In this document: in pieces, positions 38,480 to 47,521 of the stretch
Layout: each line of letters starts with the position of its first letter
Numbering within the stretch: position 1 is the stretch's first letter
Assembly (NCBI GenBank): GCA_024742665.1
Contig: JANSYA010000007.1
Span: 1 to 64,000, forward strand
Source of the DNA: a bacterium
GTDB lineage: Bacteria > Spirochaetota > Leptospiria > Leptospirales > Leptonemataceae
Direction: 5' to 3'
DNA length: 64,000 nt
Notes under the pieces: model-generated
Told to the model about the DNA's origin: nothing
The model's database searches: none
Seen by the model: only the letters and a program-made list of their open reading frames with translations
Position numbers and translations under genes: made by a program

Positions 38480-39277
38480 GTGGACGGACTGTACAAACTA
38501 TTCGATCGTTTCAGCGAAATGATCCCGGCGCAGCTGCTGCCGGTCATTCGGCTGGCCGCGATTCTGGTCTGGGTTTTATTGGCCGGCATCGTCGCCATTC
38601 TCGCCTGGGGGCAGGGCAGCGAGTCCGCCCCGCAAATGGGCCAGGAGCTGAGCCTGGCGGAAATCAAAGCGCGGCAGCAGCGCGAAGCCAATCTGCAGAA
38701 ACCCCAGAACGTTCGCATTCCTGACCTGAACGAACTGATTCCCGAACGCCCGCGCGAGCCGGTGCAGTACGAAAGCCCGCGTCGGGCCGACTCCGGCGAC
38801 GACCGGCGCGGCCTGATTCAGAGCGATTCGAATCTGATCGAGCCGCGCAATCCCGCGGACGATCCGCTGTATCGCGGGGAAGGGCTGGCGCCCCGGGACC
38901 GCACGTCCGGCCCTGTGCCGGGCGATTCTTCCCGCACCGACTCGGGACCGGAGATGCTGCCGGTCGGCCCGCGAGACTACCAGCCGGCGCGGGACGCGGG
39001 CGTCGGCGGCGTGCGGGACAGCTCCGGCGGCAATGCTCCGGGCGGTCGGAACCAGGCGGCGCCTCTGCCGGTAGATTCCGGCGTCGGTCTGGACGGCAAA
39101 CCCCTGAACGCTGAGGACGGCGCGGTATCGTCTCCGGACCGCGACGGGCGGAGCAACGCGAATACGAATGCGAGCGCTCGTTCGGAAAATCGAGCGTCGC
39201 CGGTCGGCGCAGAACGTAAACGCGCCGCGCCGCCGCGCTCCTCGCAAAGTTCCGGCGATCTACCCTTACTGGATTGA
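38480..39277 (+). CDS. Membrane-anchored low-complexity protein, unknown function
   Basis: This 265-residue protein uses a GTG start. One membrane helix (about 23-44) follows a short amphipathic N-terminus. The remaining ~220 residues are rich in Gly, Pro, Asp, Arg and Ser, and look disordered. It has no recognisable domain and no signal-peptidase site, so it is probably an inner-membrane protein with a long disordered region. The gene opens a group with a TPR protein and a VWA-STAS protein, the organisation of which suggests a shared envelope function, but this is a guess. Confidence 0.65.
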   Translation: MDGLYKLFDRFSEMIPAQLLPVIRLAAILVWVLLAGIVAILAWGQGSESAPQMGQELSLAEIKARQQREANLQKPQNVRIPDLNELIPERPREPVQYESPRRADSGDDRRGLIQSDSNLIEPRNPADDPLYRGEGLAPRDRTSGPVPGDSSRTDSGPEMLPVGPRDYQPARDAGVGGVRDSSGGNAPGGRNQAAPLPVDSGVGLDGKPLNAEDGAVSSPDRDGRSNANTNASARSENRASPVGAERKRAAPPRSSQSSGDLPLLD

Positions 39278-39295
39278 GTTGATACCACTGCATTT

Positions 39296-40117
39296 TTGAT
39301 AATTGTTTTGATTTCGCGCGTCCACAGTAAAATCGTTTCCGTCTGGTCCGGCCTGTCGGTCTTGCACGGCCTGCGGCGCGTGGCTCTGAATCTATGCGTT
39401 TTCGCTGTGTGCTGGTTTATGGTCGTGCCGGGCTCCGGACTGTGGTCCCAGGCCGGCGAAGAGCTGCCCGGAGATCCGGCGCGCGTCGCCTATGAAATGG
39501 GTTTCTCGTATTTGCTCGCCGACGATGCGCAGCAGGCTCGCACCTATCTGGAAGAGGCGGTCGCCGCCGGTGGCAACTACGGGGATCTGGCGCGAGTCGA
39601 GCTGGTGCGCCTGTTGGCTTACGCGTCAGGGCCGACGAATGCGGCCCCTGCCACGGCCGGAACAGACGGCGACGCAGTGCTGGCTTCGATCCGGGCGATC
39701 CTGCTGGGCTTTGAAGATCGCACTCGTATTCCCCGGGCCTGGTTCGCCGCCGTCCAGGCGCTGGAGGAAGCGGGGCAGTATGCGCCCGCGCTGCGCATGG
39801 CGATGGAGCTTGCCCTGCGCTATCCCGCCAGCGCCGAAACCGACGATGCGCTGTTGACCGCGGCCAGGCTACATGCGGCAAACGGCCATCCGGCGGCGGC
39901 GTTGGAATCGCTCTTTCGCATTCTCAAAGACCACGCCGCGGGCGATCGCATGCCGACGGCCGTCGTGATGATTGCGAATATCTACAGTGCGCCAGGTGAA
40001 TACTACAGTCCCGCTCGCGCGTGCGCGGCTCTGGAGTCTTTGCGCATGCGTCCCGGACCGCGCACGTCGGCGCACGCGGCGGCCCTGGGCCTCTACCGCG
40101 ATTTTTGCGTATATTAA
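39296..40117 (+). CDS. Exported TPR-like protein
   Basis: This 273-residue frame begins at TTG 39296; the true start may be one of several downstream GTG or TTG codons. A hydrophobic signal segment (VALNLCVFAVCWFMVV) ends near GLWSQA, followed by helical pairs with TPR spacing: YEMGFSYLLADDAQQARTYL, ALEEAGQYAPALRMAMELA and ARLHAANGHPAAALESLF. It is probably periplasmic and scaffolding. It starts 18 bp after the previous gene. Confidence 0.65.
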   Translation: MIIVLISRVHSKIVSVWSGLSVLHGLRRVALNLCVFAVCWFMVVPGSGLWSQAGEELPGDPARVAYEMGFSYLLADDAQQARTYLEEAVAAGGNYGDLARVELVRLLAYASGPTNAAPATAGTDGDAVLASIRAILLGFEDRTRIPRAWFAAVQALEEAGQYAPALRMAMELALRYPASAETDDALLTAARLHAANGHPAAALESLFRILKDHAAGDRMPTAVVMIANIYSAPGEYYSPARACAALESLRMRPGPRTSAHAAALGLYRDFCVY

Positions 40118-40309
40118 CGCGCTCGCCGGCCCGCATCGCCGCAGGGAAAGCGCGCGCCGCCTCGCCGCAATTGCTCAAATATATTGATTGATTCACCGTG
40201 CGGGATCTGCTATCCGGTATCCCTCGCGCTCCGGCCGCCTGAATTCGCCTGAAACGGCCTGAATTTTCTTGATACATCCCGGGCGCAGGAATCGAGGACA
40301 GGACCGCGC

Positions 40310-41920
40310 ATGAATTTCCGCCTACTACTGGAATATCCGGAGCTCGCCAGTTCCGAGAATTCGCTCGCCCACCTGCTGGTGCAGATCGAAACGCCGCCGG
40401 TGTCGGACGCCAACCAGCGACAGCCGCTGGTCGTGGGCCTGGCCATCGATAAGAGCAAGTCGATGTACGGCGAAAAGATCGACTCGACCCGCGAAGCTGC
40501 CGCGTCCCTGGTAAACTGGCTGACCCGCCACGATCATCTGGCCATCATCGCCTACGACAGCCAGGTCGAAGTCGTGCAGCCTCTGATTCCCCTCACGGAT
40601 AAATTTTCCGTGATCAAAAAACTCGAAACCATTCATGTAGGAACTTCAACAAACCTGAGCGGCGGCTGGCTGCAGGCCCTGCGATCGGTCGAAGACGCCG
40701 AAATTCAGAACGGCTATCGCCGCGTAATCCTGCTAACTGACGGCATGGCCAATACCGGCGTGGTCAGCACTTCGGAGCTGGTCAAGATCGCCGCCGATCA
40801 CTACGCGCGCGGCATCAGCACGACGACCATCGGCTTCGGCCGGGATTTCTCCGAGAATTTGCTGCGAGAAATCGCCCGCGCGGGCGGCGGCAATTTTTAT
40901 TTTATCGAAGGACCCGAGCAGGCTCACGAAGTCTTCTTCAAAGAATTCGGCGACATCGCCGCGCTCTTCGGCCAGGGCTTAGAAGTCCGCCTCCGCACAG
41001 CGCCGGGCGTGCAGATCAAAGAGCTGCTGAATGACGTGCCCCACTCGATCGAAGAATCCGGCGAGCTGGTTTTGCGTCCGGGAGATTTACGCTCCGACGA
41101 TCTGCGTAATATCGTGCTCGTACTTGAGGTCAACGGCCAGGTCGCTTCGGGTTCCGGCGGTCCTTTCGTAAGCGCGGAACTTTCGTTTTACAATATGCTC
41201 GAAGGTTCGCGGATGGAAAAGTACGACGCCGACATTATGGTGGAGTACAAGAACCGCGCCTCGGGCAATTTCAACAAATCCGTGCGGCTCGAAGCGCTGC
41301 TCGCCGCGTCCGGCCGCGCCATGATCGAAGCTTCGCGCATCGCCAGCGAAAAAGATCTGTCGGCGGCCCGGGACATTCTGGTCCGCATGATCCGGCGTCT
41401 GGAACAGAACGTCGACATTGAACCGGTCGGCATCAATCGCACGATTCGTCGACTCCAGGATATGGAGCGCAACCTCGAAGAAAACCTGAACCTGGCTCGC
41501 AAGCATCTGATGGCCGGCGGCGCGGAAATGCAGGGACGGTCTTATTCTCAGGACATCCACTTCGCCGGACAGGTGCACGATCGTATTCTGGAAATGCCCC
41601 TGAGCGGCCAGCTCGATTTGTATCGCTGTCCCGATCTCAAATCCGAAATCAAACGTAATATCGACACCGGTTACCGCTATCTCGTTTTCGATTTAACCGA
41701 TCTGACCTATATCGATTCTTCCGGCATCGGCACGCTGATCCAGATCTCGAATTGGATGCGCAAGCGCGGCGGGGTGATGATTCTCGTCAACACCCAGGGC
41801 AGCGTCGAGAAGATCTTTCAGATGAGCAAGCTCGACGAATTCTTCGTCTTCAAAGACACGGTCGTCGACGCGCGTTCCTTTCTGGAAGACCTGATCCAAG
41901 CCGGTAAGAACGGCGACTGA
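40310..41920 (+). CDS. VWA-STAS fusion protein
   Basis: This 536-residue protein has no signal peptide. Residues ~40-230 are a von Willebrand A domain with a full MIDAS: Asp47-Lys-Ser-Lys-Ser, a Thr in GTSTNLSGG and Asp in LLTDGMAN. A middle region (~240-420) is helical. Residues ~430-536 are a STAS domain with the classical phosphorylatable DSSG (residues 469-472, LTYIDSSGIGTL). It joins a metal-dependent adhesion module to an anti-anti-sigma-type switch. It may transmit a serine phosphorylation signal to a MIDAS-bound partner; no kinase or phosphatase of that system is adjacent. Confidence 0.88.
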   Translation: MNFRLLLEYPELASSENSLAHLLVQIETPPVSDANQRQPLVVGLAIDKSKSMYGEKIDSTREAAASLVNWLTRHDHLAIIAYDSQVEVVQPLIPLTDKFSVIKKLETIHVGTSTNLSGGWLQALRSVEDAEIQNGYRRVILLTDGMANTGVVSTSELVKIAADHYARGISTTTIGFGRDFSENLLREIARAGGGNFYFIEGPEQAHEVFFKEFGDIAALFGQGLEVRLRTAPGVQIKELLNDVPHSIEESGELVLRPGDLRSDDLRNIVLVLEVNGQVASGSGGPFVSAELSFYNMLEGSRMEKYDADIMVEYKNRASGNFNKSVRLEALLAASGRAMIEASRIASEKDLSAARDILVRMIRRLEQNVDIEPVGINRTIRRLQDMERNLEENLNLARKHLMAGGAEMQGRSYSQDIHFAGQVHDRILEMPLSGQLDLYRCPDLKSEIKRNIDTGYRYLVFDLTDLTYIDSSGIGTLIQISNWMRKRGGVMILVNTQGSVEKIFQMSKLDEFFVFKDTVVDARSFLEDLIQAGKNGD

Positions 41921-42019
41921 AATCGGCGACTCATCACGCGTCGCGCGCGACGCCGACGGAGCGACCGGGGCTGATCTGATTGCCACGCCGGTCGCCCGCT
42001 CGCGTCTCCCTGTGAATCA

Positions 42020-43549
42020 TTACCGCAGAGGATTCGCGTCCAGCTTGCCCCGCGCGTCGCGGAATTTCTGATCGAAGCCGCGCGCCGCGGCCGGCAGTTT
42101 CGCGCGAGCGGCCTGCTTCGCTTTCGCATCCCGGGAGTTCAGCGAACGCGTCTGCACGATCGGCCCGGAGAAAGAACGCATCCGAATGATCAGCAGCTCT
42201 TCCGGAATTTCCGGCGGCTCGTCGACCGCCATTTGATCGTCGGAGTTGTCCGGGTCGCCGGGATCGAGCGGCTCCGGTTCCGGGGCGGGTTCGTTCAGAG
42301 CTTTTTCCAGCATCGCCACGATCTTTTGATTGTGGCCGGCCTTGCGGATCCAGTCGTTCGCCGCGGAAACTTTCTTTAGCCGGAGAATATCGTCAGTTGT
42401 CGGACGAGCGCCTTTCTTTAGAAACAGTCGTGCGACGGTAATGTCTTCGGCGCTGCGTCCGTAGGTGGCCTGAAAGGCCGTGCCGGGATTGCGCGGATCC
42501 AGCGCGCCCTTTTCAATCATGTACTTCGCCAGGTCGTGCTGGCTGTATTCGATCGCCCAGCCGAACTCGGAGAGTCCGCCGCCGCAGCCCTGGGTCTGGT
42601 GGTTGTTGGCCTTCGCGCCCAGATCGATCAGAAGTTTGGCCATGTCGCGCTTATAATAGACGACCGCCTGGCGCAGGGGAGTCGTTCCCGAGAAGTCGAC
42701 GGGATCGGGTTTCGCGCCGGCCTGAATCAGCGCGCGCACAATATTCTTGTGGTCGCCCATCGTCGCATAGTACAGCGGCGTGAACTTTGAGATCGTTTCG
42801 CGTGCATTCGGGTCGGCGTTTTGTTTCAGGAGCGCCTGGACGCGTCCCAGATCGCCGGTCTTCGCCGCGTAGTGCAGAGTCTTACGATAGTTGGTCGGCG
42901 ACTTGCCGTCCAGAGACAGAGCCAGTTCGACATGGCCGCCCAGGCGCGCGTGATCGGCGGCGCTGCACTGGATCTTATAATTTCCGCTCACGCACCAGTC
43001 GCCCTTCGTACGCGGTTTACGATCGGCCTTGCGGGCGAGCATCATCTTTACGAGCTTTGTGTCGCCAGCGCTGGCGGCGAGCATCAGCGGCGTGCGACCG
43101 GTAGTCGGATCCTGGTAGCGCAGCTTCGGGCGTTTGGCCATCATTTGAAATACGACTTTGCGCATGGGATCGGAGTCGCTGACTGAATCCATACTGCGGA
43201 TCGCCCACATGAGGGTCGTGTAGTCGCCGTCGTGGCGATTGACGTCGGCCCCGCGGCGCAGCAGATAGCTGGCGATTGCGGGTTTGCCGCCGTAGCAGTA
43301 GGATGCGAGTTCCAGCGGATAGTTGCCGTCTTTGCCCATCTTCTGATTCACGCCCTGGCCGCGCGCCACGATCCGCTTCACAGCGGCCAGATCCCCCTCG
43401 CAGATTGCCGCGGTCAGGTCGGCTCCGGAGTCGGCGACGGCCGGCTGCGGACTCAGCAGAGCGAGTAACGCGCTGGCGAGCAGGGCCGGTAAAACGCGCC
43501 GGAACGCCGGAGCGGGGGAGTGAGTTGAATGAGATGCTTGCGTGATCAT
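42020..43549 (-). CDS. Exported ankyrin-repeat protein
   Basis: This 509-residue protein has a signal peptide (cleavage after PQPAVA) and about seven ankyrin-type repeats between residues ~45 and 390 (for example GRTPLMLAASAGDTKLVKMML, FTPLYYATMGDHKNIVRALI and TTPLRQAVVYYKRDMAKLLI). A Pro/Asp/Glu-rich stretch and a basic C-terminal region follow. It is probably periplasmic or surface-associated and mediates protein binding. It converges with the VWA-STAS gene and is divergent from the barrel gene at 43841. Confidence 0.82.
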   Translation of the reverse strand: MITQASHSTHSPAPAFRRVLPALLASALLALLSPQPAVADSGADLTAAICEGDLAAVKRIVARGQGVNQKMGKDGNYPLELASYCYGGKPAIASYLLRRGADVNRHDGDYTTLMWAIRSMDSVSDSDPMRKVVFQMMAKRPKLRYQDPTTGRTPLMLAASAGDTKLVKMMLARKADRKPRTKGDWCVSGNYKIQCSAADHARLGGHVELALSLDGKSPTNYRKTLHYAAKTGDLGRVQALLKQNADPNARETISKFTPLYYATMGDHKNIVRALIQAGAKPDPVDFSGTTPLRQAVVYYKRDMAKLLIDLGAKANNHQTQGCGGGLSEFGWAIEYSQHDLAKYMIEKGALDPRNPGTAFQATYGRSAEDITVARLFLKKGARPTTDDILRLKKVSAANDWIRKAGHNQKIVAMLEKALNEPAPEPEPLDPGDPDNSDDQMAVDEPPEIPEELLIIRMRSFSGPIVQTRSLNSRDAKAKQAARAKLPAAARGFDQKFRDARGKLDANPLR

Positions 43550-43840
43550 AATTGCCTCAGGTTGGTCGGAACGGATCGACTATCCTTGAATAGACGATCC
43601 TGGCCAGAAATTCGCACAGTTTTTTTGGCCGGGATCCGGGGCCCCGGTCGGCTGCCGGCGAGGCGGCGCCCGGCACGTACTTCAATGACGAAATATTAGC
43701 GCGATTTCCGCTCGAATCGCCCGTGGATTATTGCCCGGCGCCCCCTCCGGATCTGCCGATAAATCCCGGGAGGACCCGAAAAAGTCAAAAAAGCGGTCCA
43801 TACTGATTCGTCCAAATCAGGCAGGTCTTCTGACCGCGTT

Positions 43841-45712
43841 ATGAACTACCCTGGATTCAAATCGAGACCGCGCGGGCCCGCCCGTTGCGCCGCCCCCGTG
43901 CCGGATTGCACGTCCCTGGCGCTGCTGCTTTCGAAAGCATGGGGTGTCCCGCGGGCCCCGGGTCTGCCGGCCCTGCTGCTGGCAGCGGGCATGGCGCTGA
44001 TGGCCTGGCCCTCCGGACTCCTGCAGGCCCAGACCGGCGCCGTGTACGAGCCGGCCAGCTATGCCTCGGGTCAGAATATCGAAGGCTCGGGCTTCGGCAT
44101 CAGCAGCGGCTATACCGAAGTCAATAACGACATCTATATCACGATCACGCCTCTCGTGGAATTCCCCCTGGGCAAGATCAAGATCGGCCTGCAGATTCCG
44201 CTCGAAGTGCTGGTGCTGGACCGGGATCCCAAAGGCGAAGAGGACGTGCCGTCCCTGCGCTTCGGCACATACGATTCCACCGAAGACTATTTGAAGCTGA
44301 TCGCGTACGCCAGATACGGCACGCATTTGTACTTTGACCCCGACGACGATTTTAACTGGTCGTTCTATTTCGGCAAACTCTTCGACGGCTGGATGGGGCA
44401 TAAGACCATCATCTTTCGATACCAGAACAACTTCGACCCGGCCTTCTATCGAGCGGGGGTCATGGCCGATATCAACAACCGCTGGGGCGGCCTTGAGTAT
44501 TTTTCATCCGACATCTGGCGCCGGGAAGTCGTGGGCATGCGCGGCTATATTCGTCCGGTCGGCGCCATCGTCGGTATTCAGAATATGCTCGTGCACGGCG
44601 GCGGCTTGCCTTCGTTGAATCAGGTCGCGCTGTCTTTGCATGAACGCCGGGATCCCGCTTTGAACGGCGGCGTGTTTTATCAGGAGAAAATTCCCGATCA
44701 GAAGAGCGAAGGCGGCCGCCTGGAACAGTACTTTTACGGCACGATCGGCGAAGACCTGGGCCGCTCGAATTTACAGTTCGAAGAAGTGATCAATCCCCAG
44801 ACCGGCGAAGTGGAAGTGCGCGCCAAAGAGGAGCCGACGAAACCACCGGAAGACGACGACAAATGGGAAAAGTGGGGGCGCTCCTGGTGGGAACGCTTCG
44901 CGATCGGCTACTCGATCGTGCGCGATCTGGACGCGCCCCTGATTCTCGAAACCGACGGCTCCAGCAATCTTGTCGTCGATCCCGTCACCGGCCGGCCCCG
45001 GGGCCTGGACGCGGAAAATCTTACGGTGATCGGTTACGACGCGGAGCTGCGCATGTCCCCGTTTAGCTGGCTGGACTTGACGCCCTATATCGACTACAAC
45101 CAGTTCAAACACATCGAAGGTGCGGAAGGCTATCACGTCGGCATCGACGCCGGCTTTAAGATCAGCACCTTTAAGTTTACGCTGCGACCGGAGTACCGCG
45201 AACACGCCGCGAACTATATCCCCACGTACTTCGATCAGTACCACGCCATCGAACGCACGGTCTACCAGCCCGGCGGCGACGGCACCGGCTCCGGCAGCGG
45301 CACCGAAGTCACCAAGCTCGCGTACTTAAAGACTCTCGACCAGGACGGCGAGCGAGTCGAAGGCTATTTCATTCTGGCGATGTTCGAGTGGCTGCAGACC
45401 CTGGTGATCGAAGCCACCTACGAAGACTACGACGGCGAAAACAACTCGAAGGTTTTTGTGGGGGTGTACGTGCCGGCCGCATTCAATTTCTATTTCAACG
45501 GCTACTATACCAAGAAGGATTTCGAAGACATCACCGAATCTTTCGAGTACGACGACCGATCTCTCGCCGCCGCTCAGCTGGGCTACAGTTTCTTCGGCGG
45601 GATTTCGGCGACCGTAACTTTTACCAGGACCTGGGTTTACGACAATACCGAAGCGGCCTATGTCGCCCAGGACGAGATCAGCTACGGCGTCGGTTTCTCC
45701 GCGTCGTTTTGA
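43841..45712 (+). CDS. Putative outer-membrane beta-barrel protein
   Basis: The 623-residue frame has a long N-terminus; the functional signal sequence is the hydrophobic run ending LLQAQTG (about residues 45-64), so the real start is probably downstream of 43841. The mature part alternates aromatic and hydrophobic residues in strand-like segments (NNDIYITITPLVEFPLG, WSFYFGKLFDG, ATVTFTRTWVYD) and ends in Ser-Phe, the usual barrel-assembly end. A charged loop (about 330-350) is rich in Glu, Lys and Pro. Substrate is unknown. Confidence 0.72.
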   Translation: MNYPGFKSRPRGPARCAAPVPDCTSLALLLSKAWGVPRAPGLPALLLAAGMALMAWPSGLLQAQTGAVYEPASYASGQNIEGSGFGISSGYTEVNNDIYITITPLVEFPLGKIKIGLQIPLEVLVLDRDPKGEEDVPSLRFGTYDSTEDYLKLIAYARYGTHLYFDPDDDFNWSFYFGKLFDGWMGHKTIIFRYQNNFDPAFYRAGVMADINNRWGGLEYFSSDIWRREVVGMRGYIRPVGAIVGIQNMLVHGGGLPSLNQVALSLHERRDPALNGGVFYQEKIPDQKSEGGRLEQYFYGTIGEDLGRSNLQFEEVINPQTGEVEVRAKEEPTKPPEDDDKWEKWGRSWWERFAIGYSIVRDLDAPLILETDGSSNLVVDPVTGRPRGLDAENLTVIGYDAELRMSPFSWLDLTPYIDYNQFKHIEGAEGYHVGIDAGFKISTFKFTLRPEYREHAANYIPTYFDQYHAIERTVYQPGGDGTGSGSGTEVTKLAYLKTLDQDGERVEGYFILAMFEWLQTLVIEATYEDYDGENNSKVFVGVYVPAAFNFYFNGYYTKKDFEDITESFEYDDRSLAAAQLGYSFFGGISATVTFTRTWVYDNTEAAYVAQDEISYGVGFSASF

Positions 45713-45776
45713 AACGTCCGCGCTGCCGCCCCAAAAAAAAGTACCGAATTATGTCTACCCTGCCGATCCTGGTGGT

Positions 45777-46316
45777 ATGGAAATCAACGGCCTGAATCGG
45801 GAACTCAACGACATGGTGCTTCGCGGACAGCTGTCCGGTCGCAAAATCGCGGAACTGATCCGCCTGAAAGAAATCGCCGACGCCTTTGCCGCGCGCAACT
45901 ACGTGTCCGACGAAGAGCTGAAGGTGCTGATCGAAAAATTCGGCACCGGTCCGGATATCATGACCTGGGGCGACTACTTCCAGACGGAAATCGGCAGCGA
46001 GTACTTCGCCCACACGGACGCGGACTTCGCGACCATCGTCGATACCGTGCGCTTCGATTTGATTTCCGCCGTGAAGATCTTTCAGGGCAAGTCGCCCGAG
46101 TTTCAGCAGCAGGTCCAGGACAACGGCATGGCCGCTTACGGAACGCCCCGGGATCAGTGGAGCGAAGTCGAAGAAGAGCAGGCCCATCTCTATATTTTGC
46201 TGAATTATTTTCGCGAACTGGGTATGGAGCAGACGAGCCTATCGGTCGAAGACGAAGAATGGTTCTCCGGATTCGTCGGCGCCGATCAGAGAAATTCCGC
46301 GGTCGGGCAGGCCTGA
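45777..46316 (+). CDS. Conserved-looking helical protein, unknown function
   Basis: From ATG 45777 the protein has 179 residues. The open frame extends to 45660 but that part overlaps the barrel gene. It is acidic and helical, with no signal peptide, membrane segment or recognised motif. It begins with MEINGLNRELNDMVLRGQLS and contains VLIEKFGTGPDIMTWGDYF. The gene lies 64 bp after the barrel gene and 16 bp before the TPR protein, suggesting co-transcription. Confidence 0.6.
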   Translation: MEINGLNRELNDMVLRGQLSGRKIAELIRLKEIADAFAARNYVSDEELKVLIEKFGTGPDIMTWGDYFQTEIGSEYFAHTDADFATIVDTVRFDLISAVKIFQGKSPEFQQQVQDNGMAAYGTPRDQWSEVEEEQAHLYILLNYFRELGMEQTSLSVEDEEWFSGFVGADQRNSAVGQA

Positions 46317-46332
46317 CCAGGACGCCTGTCTC

Positions 46333-47370
46333 ATGAATCCCGCCATCGTTTCAGCTAAAGCCCGCATTCGCGGGCTTTTCGTTTTTATCCTCTTGCTCGC
46401 CTTCATCGCACCGGGCGCAGTTCTGGCTCAGGACCCCGCGCCGGACGCGAACGACGGGGATGCCCGCAATGTGGCTGCGGTTCGTACCGCACCGCCGGAG
46501 CTCGCACCCACTCAGGAGAGCATTCGCCGCCGTATGATGCGGGCTCAAATCAAGATCGAAGGCGAGAATAAGTTTCGTTATGCACGGGAGTTGGAAGCCG
46601 ACGGCTACCTCGTGCGATCCCGCCAACTGCTCGAAGACTTCCTGATTTTATTTCCCGGTCACGATCGGCGCTTCGCCGCGCTGCAACTGCTGGCCCGCAT
46701 CGCGGAGCAGCAGGATCAAACGGAGCGCGCAGTGGTAGCCTATCGCCGGGCCTATGCTGCGGTTCCGGGCGAGGATCGCGGGCTGGAATCGGCCTTGCAG
46801 GCCGGTCGATTGCTGGCGGGTCTCGGGCGCACAGACGAAGCCCGAAAGCTGTTTTTGGAAATCCAGGGGCGCAAACCCGATTCGAAGCTGGCGCGTCTGG
46901 TCGCGATTGAATTACAGGCCCTGGGGCTGCCGGTGGTCTACGATCGCCTCGATGGTCAGGGTCGGGGTCGGGGTCAGGGTCAGGGCGATGCAAATAACGG
47001 ACGCGGGAATTATACTACTGAAAACGCCGGAGACGTGAGACAGAACTCCGGTGCGGCCGGGCGCGGCGAAGGGTCCGGGACGCCTGACGACAATTCCGGC
47101 CGTGGTTTGCTGGACGGGACCGTGGGAGTTCCTACAGATGACGGGACGTCTACGAATTCCGGCGGCTCATCCACCGGAACGGCTACGGATGGCGGCACGG
47201 CAGTCGGGGATGACGGTCTGGCCCCGAATTCGTCGGCGCCGCGAGATGATCGCAGCAGCCGAACGGAGTCGAATTCCGGCAACGGAGCGCCGGATGGCGC
47301 CGCTGGATTGGCCGATGAGGCGCTGAGCCGCATGGGAGAAGGCGTAGAACGCCCGCGATCCCGGCAATGA
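46333..47370 (+). CDS. Exported TPR-like protein with Gly/Asp/Ser-rich tail
   Basis: This 345-residue protein has a signal peptide (GLFVFILLLAFIAPGAVLA-Q). Two or three TPR-like helix pairs (about 75-200: ELEADGYLVRSRQLLEDFLIL, AEQQDQTERAVVAYRRAYA) follow. The last ~140 residues are a disordered Gly/Asp/Ser/Thr-rich tail. The tail begins at a hexanucleotide repeat encoding Gly-Gln and Gly-Arg pairs. The plan resembles that of the proteins at 38480 and 39296. It is probably periplasmic. Confidence 0.7.
   Translation: MNPAIVSAKARIRGLFVFILLLAFIAPGAVLAQDPAPDANDGDARNVAAVRTAPPELAPTQESIRRRMMRAQIKIEGENKFRYARELEADGYLVRSRQLLEDFLILFPGHDRRFAALQLLARIAEQQDQTERAVVAYRRAYAAVPGEDRGLESALQAGRLLAGLGRTDEARKLFLEIQGRKPDSKLARLVAIELQALGLPVVYDRLDGQGRGRGQGQGDANNGRGNYTTENAGDVRQNSGAAGRGEGSGTPDDNSGRGLLDGTVGVPTDDGTSTNSGGSSTGTATDGGTAVGDDGLAPNSSAPRDDRSSRTESNSGNGAPDGAAGLADEALSRMGEGVERPRSRQ
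46954..46983 (+). repeat. Hexanucleotide microsatellite GGTCRG x5
   Basis: Five consecutive GGTCAG/GGTCGG units lie in the frame of the TPR-like gene and encode Gly-Gln or Gly-Arg dipeptides. Slippage would alter length without shifting the frame. Confidence 0.85.
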
Positions 47371-47521
47371 CCGGATCCGCGGGGATTTCGCTAAAATGAT
47401 TTACTGTAGAGGCTGCTTTTTTTAGTTTTCAGATAGCGCATTAACATGCCCGGGTTCACGGCCGATATTCAAAAGGGCCGGCGGAACCTGCGGGGCGACG
47501 GCGAGACGGCTTTAGAAATTT

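Noticed and set aside
43636..43647. Perfect 12-bp palindrome CCGGGGCCCCGG in the 43550-43840 gap
   Set aside because: It is upstream of both divergent genes with no T-run in a useful position, so it is neither a convincing terminator nor a proven operator.
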